Shown here piece after piece: positions 58,084-64,000 of a DNA stretch of 64,000 bases. The notes below the pieces were generated by a model. It was not told the DNA's origin, did not search any database, and saw only the letters and a list, made by a program, of their open reading frames with translations. Where the stretch lies: positions 1 through 64,000 of the forward strand of contig WVSN01000003.1 of assembly GCA_015689705.1 (NCBI GenBank), written 5' to 3'. Numbering within the stretch: position 1 is the first letter of the stretch; the number at the start of each line of letters is the position of its first letter. Position numbers and translations under genes: made by a program. The DNA comes from Rhodobacterales bacterium HKCCE3408. Its GTDB lineage: Bacteria; Pseudomonadota; Alphaproteobacteria; Rhodobacterales; Rhodobacteraceae.

Positions 58084-59130
58084 ATGGGCTCCATCGCATT
58101 GCAATCCGTGGAGAAATGGTACGGCGAGGCGCAGGTCATCAAGGGCGTCGACCTCGAGATCGGGGATGGCGAATTCGTCGTCTTCGTCGGGCCGTCGGGC
58201 TGCGGGAAGTCGACGCTTCTGCGGATGATCGGCGGGCTCGAGGATATCAGCCGTGGCACGCTGATGGTCGATGGCCGGGATGCCACGGCCGAGCCGCCAT
58301 CCAAGCGCGGGCTGGCCATGGTGTTCCAGTCCTACGCGCTCTATCCGCACATGTCGGTGCGCGACAACATGGGCTTTCCGCTGAAGACGGCAGGCGCGCC
58401 CAAGGCCGAGATCTCCGACAAGGTGAACAAGGCGGCCGAGGTGCTGAAGCTCGGGTCCTATCTGGACCGCCGGCCGAAGGACCTGTCGGGCGGTCAGCGC
58501 CAGCGCGTCGCTATCGGCCGCTGCATCGTGCGCGATCCGACCGCCTTCCTGTTCGACGAGCCGCTGTCGAACCTCGACGCGGCGCTGCGGGTCGAGATGC
58601 GCTACGAAATTGCCAAGCTGCACCAGCGGCTGGAGAAGACGATGATTTACGTCACCCACGACCAGGTCGAGGCGATGACGCTGGCCGACCGGATCGTGGT
58701 GCTGGAGTTCGGCAAGATCGCCCAGGTCGGCCCGCCGCGGGAGCTCTACGAACGTCCGGCGAATCTTTTCGTCGCGCAGTTCATCGGCAGCCCGAAGATG
58801 AACATCCTGCCCTGTGAGGCGGGCGGGGGCGGATACCGTCTGGACGGCGGGCGCGGCGGTGCGTTCGACGGCGACCGGGCGGCGGTCCATCTGGGCATCC
58901 GGCCCGAGCATATCGCGCTCGGGGCGCCGGGAACCGGACAGTGCGACGGGGTGATCGACGTGGTCGAGTATCTTGGGGCGGACAGTTTCGTAGTGGTCGA
59001 TTGCGGCCCGCTCGGCCAGTTGACGGTGCGCACCACGGGCGACACGGCGGCGGAACCGAGGGACCGGGTGGGGCTCGAGTTCGATCCGGCGCGGCTGTCC
59101 TTCTTTGACGAGGCCGGTCTCCGGGTCTGA
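58084..59130 (+). CDS. Sugar ABC transporter ATPase (UgpC/MsmK type)
   Basis: A 348-residue ATPase with a C-terminal regulatory/OB-type domain. Walker A is [14 protein letters not shown], the Q-loop [21 protein letters not shown], the signature [13 protein letters not shown], Walker [17 protein letters not shown] and the switch histidine [10 protein letters not shown]. It energises the two permeases upstream. Last gene of the ABC operon, three bases after the hydrolase stop. A 256-base gap with the next operon's control region follows. Confidence 0.95.
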   Translation: MGSIALQSVEKWYGEAQVIKGVDLEIGDGEFVVFVGPSGCGKSTLLRMIGGLEDISRGTLMVDGRDATAEPPSKRGLAMVFQSYALYPHMSVRDNMGFPLKTAGAPKAEISDKVNKAAEVLKLGSYLDRRPKDLSGGQRQRVAIGRCIVRDPTAFLFDEPLSNLDAALRVEMRYEIAKLHQRLEKTMIYVTHDQVEAMTLADRIVVLEFGKIAQVGPPRELYERPANLFVAQFIGSPKMNILPCEAGGGGYRLDGGRGGAFDGDRAAVHLGIRPEHIALGAPGTGQCDGVIDVVEYLGADSFVVVDCGPLGQLTVRTTGDTAAEPRDRVGLEFDPARLSFFDEAGLRV

Positions 59131-59299
59131 CTGTTGGTCGCTCGGGCCACCGAAACGTCCTGACATCTGAACACGGCGCCTGTCGCCCGGCTCCCGCGCC
59201 TGGTGAGCGAGAGCAGGACGTGGACCCCTGAAAACAGGCGCGACCTGTGTCCGGAGTCTTTCGGGCGGCCCACAGCATTTCGTCCGGCCAGATCAAACA

Positions 59300-59378
59300 T
59301 GTATACAGAAACGGTCAAAACCACCCGGATACCGGGTCTGAAATGAGATATTGACACGAATCTGTATACAGCTATTTC
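59300..59378 (+). promoter_or_regulatory. gntR promoter with two TGTATACA operators
   Basis: TGTATACA occurs at 59300-59307, and the longer perfect palindrome CTGTATACAG lies at 59362-59371. The second sits between TTGACA (59351-59356) and TATTTC (59373-59378), which form a promoter with a 16-base spacer. Such sites are typical of GntR/FadR-type regulators, and the adjacent gene encodes one, so autorepression is likely. Confidence 0.72.
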
Positions 59379-59386
59379 TGCGCGCC

Positions 59387-60112
59387 ATGGGGAAGGACCG
59401 CAACAGCCAGGCCGATCGGGCGCGCGACGCGCTCCGCGCCATGATCCTCCAGGGCCGCTACGGCCCGGGCCAGCGGCTGTCCGAACCCGCGCTCTCCGAC
59501 GAACTCGGCATTTCCCGCACGCCTGTCCGCGAGGCCATCGGGTCGCTGGTCGAGGACGGCCTGCTGGAGCGGGTCGAGACCGGCGGCTGCCGCGTGTCGC
59601 GCTTCACCATGCAGGACGTCGTGGATGCGATCGAGGTGCGGGGCACGATGGAAGGCCTTGCCGCAAGGCTCGCCGCCGAACGCGGCGTCGACCGTCGCCG
59701 CGCCGGTCGTTGCCGTGACATCCTCGCCCGGATCGATGCGGCGCTGGCCGCGCCCGGCGTCGATTTCGACACCTATGTCGACCAGAATGCCGCCTTCCAC
59801 GACTGGATCGCCACCGCCGCCGGATCGGCGCTGATCACGCGCGAACTGGCGCGCGCCACGCGGCTGCCGCTGTCCGGGCCCTCGGCGTTCCTCGCCGGGC
59901 AGGAGGCGGTGCCGCACTTTCTCAGCTCGCTGACCATCGCGCAGGCCCAACACCGGGCGATCTTCGACGCGATCGAGGCGGGCGAGAGCAGCCGGGCCGA
60001 GGCGATCGCCCGCGAACATGCGCGCCTCGCGCGGCGCAACCTCCAGGACGCCCTGGCGGAGAAGGAAACCATGGCCCGGCGCATTCCGGGCCTGTCGCTC
60101 ATCGAAGACTGA
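59387..60112 (+). CDS. GntR-family transcriptional regulator (FCD domain)
   Basis: A 241-residue regulator with an N-terminal winged helix (LRAMILQGRYGPGQRLSEPALSDELGISRTPVREAIGSL) and a C-terminal all-helical FCD ligand domain. The FCD domain contains histidines at metal-ligand-like positions (AAFHDWIAT, QAQHRAIFDAI, REHARLARR). It probably controls the O-demethylase/TRAP operon that follows. No Shine-Dalgarno precedes the ATG at 59387. The -10 ends only eight bases upstream, so the mRNA may be leaderless. The longer frame would start on the -35 TTG and is rejected. Confidence 0.9.
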   Translation: MGKDRNSQADRARDALRAMILQGRYGPGQRLSEPALSDELGISRTPVREAIGSLVEDGLLERVETGGCRVSRFTMQDVVDAIEVRGTMEGLAARLAAERGVDRRRAGRCRDILARIDAALAAPGVDFDTYVDQNAAFHDWIATAAGSALITRELARATRLPLSGPSAFLAGQEAVPHFLSSLTIAQAQHRAIFDAIEAGESSRAEAIAREHARLARRNLQDALAEKETMARRIPGLSLIED

Positions 60113-60139
60113 CCCACATCGCTCTCAAGGGAGGACCAT

Positions 60140-61546
60140 ATGCAGAGCCTGTCGACCAAGATGAAGTCCCACAAGAACCCGGTGGAGATGCTGCGCAACT
60201 CGACCATCGGGATGTATGTCTACCCGGTCGTGACGCCGGAATTCTCGAACTGGCGGCTCGAGCAGCAGGCCTGGCGTGACAGCGCCGTCCTGTTCGACCA
60301 GTCGCACCACATGGACGAGCTGATCGTCGAGGGCCCGCAGGCCGAGGCGTTCCTCAGCCATCACGGCATCAACGCCTTCTCGAACTTCGACCTGAACCGG
60401 GCCAAGCACTACGTGCCGGTCACCCCGGCGGGCCATGTCATCGGCGACCACATCATCTTCCGCGAGCGCGAGGACAAGTTCATCCTCGTCGGCCGCGCGC
60501 CGGTCTCGAACTGGCTGCAGTTCTGCGCCGCATACGGCAACTGGAACGTGCGCATCAAGCACGACCCGCGCAGCCCGAGCCGCCCCGAGGGCGAGCGCGT
60601 CCTGCGCACCCACTACCGCTACCAGATCCAGGGCCCCGAGGCGCCGAAGATCTTCGAGAAGATGAACGGCGGCCCAATCCCGGACATCAAGTTCTTCCAT
60701 GTCGACTGGATCAACATCGGCTCCAAGCGGGTGCAGGCGCTGCGCCACGGCATGTCCGGCGCGCCGGGCCTCGAGGTGTGGGGTCCGTACGAGGACAAGA
60801 ACTACATCCTGTCCACGATCATGCAGGCGGCCGAGGATGCCGGTGTCACGCTGACCCGCTGCGGCAGCCGCGCCTATTCGACCAACACGCTGGAATCGGG
60901 CTGGATTCCGTCGCCGCTGCCGGGGATCTACACCGGTGACGGCATGGTCGCGGCCTACCGCGACTGGCTCGGCTCGGACAGCTACGAGGCCGCGGGCACG
61001 ATCGGCGGCAGCTTCGTCTCCGACAATATCGAGGACTACTACACCAACCCGTTCGAGCTTGGTTACGGCTTCTACATCGGCTGGAAGAAGGACGACTTCA
61101 TCGGCAAGGAGGCCCTCACGAAGCTCAAGGACTCGCCCAAGAACCGCAAGAAGGTCACCTTCGAGTGGAACCGCGAGGATGTGCTGAACGTCATCGCCTC
61201 GGCCTTCGAGCAGGGCACACCCTACAAGTGGATCGACTTCCCGCAGCCGAACTACGCCTCGTCCTCGGCCGACCGGATCGAGAAGGACGGCCAGATGGTG
61301 GGCATGAGCATGTTCAATGGCTACAGCTACAACGAACGGTGCTTGCTCTCGCTCGGCGTGGTGTCGCAGGATGTGCAGGTGGGCGATATCCTCACGCTGA
61401 AATGGGGCGAGCCGGACGACACCGCCAAGACCTCGGCCGAGAAGCACAAGCAGGCCGAGATCCGGGTGCGCGTGTCGCCGACGCCGTACTCGGCCGAGGC
61501 CCGGACGAACTACGCCGACAGCTGGCGGACGAAGGCAGCCGAATAG
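60140..61546 (+). CDS. LigM-like tetrahydrofolate-dependent O-demethylase (GcvT family)
   Basis: A 468-residue GcvT-fold protein closely resembling vanillate/3-O-methylgallate O-demethylase LigM (about 471 residues). Shared segments are VEMLRNSTIGMYVYPVV, SAVLFDQSHHM, YVPVTPAGHVIGDHIIF, LRHGMSGAPGLEVWGPYE and SNTLES-like STNTLESGWIPSPLP. Y246 occupies the place of LigM Tyr247. It would move an aryl or other methoxy methyl onto THF, giving 5-methyl-THF. The exact substrate is open; DesA- and DmdA-related enzymes share the fold. The ATG at 60140 follows GGGAGGACC. It is flanked by a GntR gene and TRAP transporter genes. Confidence 0.9.
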   Translation: MQSLSTKMKSHKNPVEMLRNSTIGMYVYPVVTPEFSNWRLEQQAWRDSAVLFDQSHHMDELIVEGPQAEAFLSHHGINAFSNFDLNRAKHYVPVTPAGHVIGDHIIFREREDKFILVGRAPVSNWLQFCAAYGNWNVRIKHDPRSPSRPEGERVLRTHYRYQIQGPEAPKIFEKMNGGPIPDIKFFHVDWINIGSKRVQALRHGMSGAPGLEVWGPYEDKNYILSTIMQAAEDAGVTLTRCGSRAYSTNTLESGWIPSPLPGIYTGDGMVAAYRDWLGSDSYEAAGTIGGSFVSDNIEDYYTNPFELGYGFYIGWKKDDFIGKEALTKLKDSPKNRKKVTFEWNREDVLNVIASAFEQGTPYKWIDFPQPNYASSSADRIEKDGQMVGMSMFNGYSYNERCLLSLGVVSQDVQVGDILTLKWGEPDDTAKTSAEKHKQAEIRVRVSPTPYSAEARTNYADSWRTKAAE

Positions 61547-61583
61547 CCTCCGCTTATGCCGTCTGCGACGGAATGAATTCGCG

Positions 61584-61642
61584 TCGGGCAGGGGTGTGCG
61601 CTACGCCTCTGCCCGATGCCCGGCCCGGGTTCCGCCCGGGTC
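61584..61642 (+). promoter_or_regulatory. Two intercistronic hairpins between the demethylase and dctP
   Basis: TCGGGCAG (61584-61591) pairs with CTGCCCGA (61609-61616) and further inner pairs. A second stem CCCGGG/CCCGGG with a five-base loop lies at about 61624-61640. No T-run follows either. They probably stabilise or punctuate the mRNA ahead of the abundantly needed binding protein. Confidence 0.5.
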
Positions 61643-61663
61643 TGTCACCAGGGAGGAAAGACG

Positions 61664-62644
61664 ATGCTTATGAAGACCATTCTGGGCGGCGCCGCGATTG
61701 CGCTCGTCACCACCGCGGTGTCGGCGGAAGAGCTGAAGTTCGCGAACTTCACGCCGCCGTTCCACACCGTCAATGCCTCGGTCATCGAGGTTCTGAACAC
61801 CACCATCAGCGAAGGCACCGGCGGTGAGACCACGGTGCGCGGCTATCACGGCGGCGAACTGGGCGCGGGTCCGGTCGAGCAGTACGTGCGCGCGCTGCAG
61901 AACGTGGCCGAGATCACCTGGGGCCTGCCGGGCTACACCTCGTCGCAGTTCGAGCAGACCATGATCGCCGAACTGCCGGGCGCGATCCCCGACGGCGAGC
62001 CGGGCTATGCCGCGCTCTGGGCCGCCTATGACGACCACCTCGCCGGTGAATTCCCGGGCACCGTCCCGCTCGCGCTCTGGACGTCGGAGCCGAACGTTTT
62101 CATCATGCGTGACGCGGTCATCACCAGCCCGGCCGATCTGGAAGGTCTGCGCGTCCGCGTCGCCGGCGCGACGGCGGCCGAAGTGGCCACCGCGCTCGGC
62201 GCGACGCCGGTGCAGATGCCGATCTCCGAAGTCTACCAGGCGATGGATACCGGCCTGATCGACGGCGTCATCACCGGAGCCTCGACGCTGACCGACTTCC
62301 GCCTCGACGAGGTCGCGGACGCGATCACCGTCGGCGCGCCGCTCGGCCGGCTGACCTTCTACACGGTGATGAACGAGGGCGTGTATAACGGCCTGTCCGA
62401 CGAGGCCCGCGCCGCGCTCGACTCGATCATCCGCGAGCCGCTGTCGCAGTCCGCCGAAGAGGCGTGGCTTGCCACTGCCAACGCGGCGCTCGAAGCCGCC
62501 CGCGCGGACTCGGCCAACACGGTGACCGACCTCACCGACGAACAGCGCCAGGTCTTCCTGGACGCGCTGTCCGAGGTGAACCAGGCCTATATCGACCAGG
62601 TCGACGGCCAGGCCACCTGGGACGCCATGCACGGCGCAATGTAA
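61664..62644 (+). CDS. dctP: TRAP transporter substrate-binding protein (DctP family)
   Basis: A 326-residue periplasmic binding protein. MLMKTILGGAAIALVTTAVS with cleavage near SAEE is the signal peptide. LKFANFTPPFHTVNASVIEV and the conserved LEGLRVRVAGATAAEVATALGATPVQMP, with the carboxylate-binding arginine, define the DctP fold. The ligand is likely a carboxylate, plausibly the methoxylated acid handled by the demethylase upstream. The ATG at 61664 has GGAGG seven bases upstream; the ATG at 61670 is also possible. dctQ follows after one base. Confidence 0.93.
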   Translation: MLMKTILGGAAIALVTTAVSAEELKFANFTPPFHTVNASVIEVLNTTISEGTGGETTVRGYHGGELGAGPVEQYVRALQNVAEITWGLPGYTSSQFEQTMIAELPGAIPDGEPGYAALWAAYDDHLAGEFPGTVPLALWTSEPNVFIMRDAVITSPADLEGLRVRVAGATAAEVATALGATPVQMPISEVYQAMDTGLIDGVITGASTLTDFRLDEVADAITVGAPLGRLTFYTVMNEGVYNGLSDEARAALDSIIREPLSQSAEEAWLATANAALEAARADSANTVTDLTDEQRQVFLDALSEVNQAYIDQVDGQATWDAMHGAM

Positions 62645-62645
62645 C

Positions 62646-63152
62646 TTGACGCTACTGCGCACAATCGCGGACAGGCTGATCGGCCTGTCCGCCCTTTGCG
62701 GCGCGCTCGCGCTGGCGGTTCTGGTGGGGCTCATCTTCACCGACGTGATCGCCCGCGCCTTCGGTAACCCGCTCTACGGTTCGCAGGACATCACCACGAT
62801 GGGCATGGTCATCGTCGTCTTCGGCGGCATGGCGCTGTGTGACCGGCGCGGCGGGCATATCTCGGTCGACCTTCTCGAAAGCCGCTACCCGGCGGCGATG
62901 AACCGGGCGATCGACATCGGGGCGGCCCTTCTGGGCGCGGCGATCTTCGTCACGCTGGCTTGGGCAGTCTGGGAAAGCGCGAAGATCTCGCAGATGCTGA
63001 ACCTCTCGACGAACCTCCTGCGCATTCCCAAGGCGTACTTCCAGTGGGCGCTGTCGGCGCTCGCGATCCTCACCGCGCTCGGCATGGCACTGCGCGCGCT
63101 CGAGCTGGCCGTGACCGGCCGCGACATCCGGAAAGAGGAGGCGACGGAGTGA
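62646..63152 (+). CDS. dctQ: TRAP transporter small permease (DctQ family)
   Basis: A 168-residue membrane protein with four hydrophobic segments (ALCGALALAVLVGLIFTDVIARAF, MVIVVFGGMALCD, AALLGAAIFVTLAWAVWES and LSALAILTALGMALRALELA), the standard DctQ arrangement. The start is TTG at 62646, one base after the dctP stop; no ATG alternative keeps the first helix. GTGA overlap joins it to dctM. Confidence 0.93.
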   Translation: MTLLRTIADRLIGLSALCGALALAVLVGLIFTDVIARAFGNPLYGSQDITTMGMVIVVFGGMALCDRRGGHISVDLLESRYPAAMNRAIDIGAALLGAAIFVTLAWAVWESAKISQMLNLSTNLLRIPKAYFQWALSALAILTALGMALRALELAVTGRDIRKEEATE

Positions 63153-64000
63153 GCGGGGCTGCGGCCGGACTTCTCGGCATCGCCGCGCTGCTCGTCCTGC
63201 TGATGCTGCGGGTGCCGGTGGCCTTCGCGATGTTCCTCGTCGGCTTCATCGGCATCTCGGCACTGAACGGCATGTCCTCGGCCTTCAACCTGATGGCCTC
63301 GGAAAGCTTCACGCTGGCCTCCAGCCCCGAACTCGTGGTCATCCCGCTCTTCATCCTGATGGGCAACATCACCGCCTCGACCGGCCTCAGCCGCCAGCTG
63401 TATGACGCGGCCTACGCCATCATCGGCTCGATCCGAGGCGGGCTCGCCTCGGCCACGATCATCGGCTGTGGCGGTTTCGCGGCGCTGTCCGGCTCGTCCG
63501 TCGCCTCGGCGCTGACAATGGGCCGCGTGGCGCTCGGCGAGATGGACCGCTTCGACTATAACCAGCGCCTCTCGACCGGGGCGGTCGCCGCCGGCGGCAC
63601 GCTCGGCATCCTGATCCCGCCCTCCACGGGCTTCGTGATCTACGCGATCCTGACCGAGCAGTCGATCGGCCGGCTGTTCCTCGCCGGAGTCCTGCCGGGC
63701 CTTCTGCTCCTGTCGCTTTTCGTGCTCGCGATAACGCTCATCTGCCTGGTGAAGCCTGCCTTCGGCCCGCCGGGCCCGCGCACGTCCATGTCCGAGAAGG
63801 CGCGCGCGCTGGTCAATGCTGGTCCCATCGTCGGGATCATCGTGCTGACGATCGGCGGCATCTATGGCGGCTTCTTCTCGCCGGTCGAAGCCTCGGCCGT
63901 CGGTGCGGGCGCCGTGATCCTGCTGACCGCGGCGATGCGGCGGCTGACCTTCCGGATGCTCTACGAGGCGCTGCGCGACAGCACGGTGACGACGGCGACG
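63149..64000 (+). CDS. dctM: TRAP transporter large permease (DctM family), cut by window end
   Basis: The frame opens at GTG 63149, overlapping the dctQ stop as GTGA, and stays open to the last base (284 codons). The translation begins MSGAAAGLLGIAALLVLLML and includes FILMGNITASTGLSRQLYDA, GGFAALSGSSVASALTMGRVA and GGTLGILIPPSTGFVIYAIL. These are the hallmark segments of the DctM ion-coupled permease. About 140 more residues are expected beyond the window. With dctP and dctQ it completes the tripartite importer. Confidence 0.95.
   Translation, partial: MSGAAAGLLGIAALLVLLMLRVPVAFAMFLVGFIGISALNGMSSAFNLMASESFTLASSPELVVIPLFILMGNITASTGLSRQLYDAAYAIIGSIRGGLASATIIGCGGFAALSGSSVASALTMGRVALGEMDRFDYNQRLSTGAVAAGGTLGILIPPSTGFVIYAILTEQSIGRLFLAGVLPGLLLLSLFVLAITLICLVKPAFGPPGPRTSMSEKARALVNAGPIVGIIVLTIGGIYGGFFSPVEASAVGAGAVILLTAAMRRLTFRMLYEALRDSTVTTAT

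Noticed and set aside
59351-59386. TTG start for the GntR gene at 59351
   Set aside because: The codon is the promoter -35 element, and the added residues are not part of the winged-helix domain.

Overview
This 64 kb window looks like chromosome from a high-GC alphaproteobacterium of the Rhodobacterales (roseobacter/Paracoccaceae type). The basis is roughly two-thirds G+C with strong GC3 bias, the family-level look of nearly every protein, an IscR with a single C-terminal cysteine as described for Rhodobacter, an Entner-Doudoroff-style zwf-pgl-pgi operon, an iscR-iscS-suf operon, CckA with a CtrA-type site, a GTTC-N7-GTTC SOS box at recA, and TRAP transport. No phage, insertion sequence, CRISPR array or rRNA was seen. 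Two tRNA genes are present: Gly(CCC) and Arg(CCG).

Layout. 1-4.1 kb: tail of an unidentified gene, an MFS exporter, an AlkA-type DNA glycosylase translationally coupled to an esterase, and a coupled VOC protein/membrane protein pair on the minus strand. 4.2-7.3 kb: HNH endonuclease, a second MFS protein with a His-rich tail, and an agmatinase-like ureohydrolase. 7.4-11.2 kb: zwf-pgl-pgi behind a perfect LacI-family palindrome. 11.5-14.7 kb: a 1066-residue cytosolic reductive dehalogenase fused to a flavin/NAD(P)H/[2Fe-2S] reductase, the most striking gene here. 14.7-23 kb: DUF2127 protein, tRNA-Gly, Tat-exported serine hydrolase, then a minus-strand corrinoid/one-carbon block (RACo-like activator, CoA-transferase, small protein, methyl-THF:corrinoid methyltransferase, HAD phosphatase, MetF-like reductase, small 'virulence factor'). 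23-35.4 kb: housekeeping genes (ppx/gppA, rlmE, guaB, rsmB-like, cckA, sulfotransferase, recA, alaS, DUF1330). 35.5-42.7 kb: Lrp regulator, DUF6356 and DUF3445 genes, a compositionally odd SDR, and two unrelated NADP-isocitrate dehydrogenases side by side. 42.8-52.6 kb: the iscR-suf Fe-S assembly operon, interrupted by two FkbM methyltransferases and two YIP1 proteins. 52.8-59.1 kb: a sugar-type ABC importer with a GH63-like glycosidase. 59.3-64 kb: a GntR regulator, a LigM-like THF-dependent O-demethylase and a TRAP transporter whose large permease runs off the window.

How it fits together. Several loci share cobalamin or tetrahydrofolate one-carbon chemistry. The reductive dehalogenase is a corrinoid enzyme, and the RACo-like protein and methyl-THF methyltransferase handle corrinoid methyl transfer. 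LigM would load methyl groups onto THF, and MetF would oxidise methyl-THF. The Fe-S operon supplies clusters that the dehalogenase (two [4Fe-4S] and one [2Fe-2S]) and the RACo-like protein need. These links are inferences from gene content; the sequence shows the genes and motifs only.

Two features cut across the window. A dispersed intergenic element (GC hairpin followed by a conserved GGAGTATTTCGG...AAAGA tail) occurs seven times. A TAGAA-N3-TTCTA palindrome occurs twice: at the iscR promoter and again inside the iscS coding sequence, where it is spelled with rare codons.
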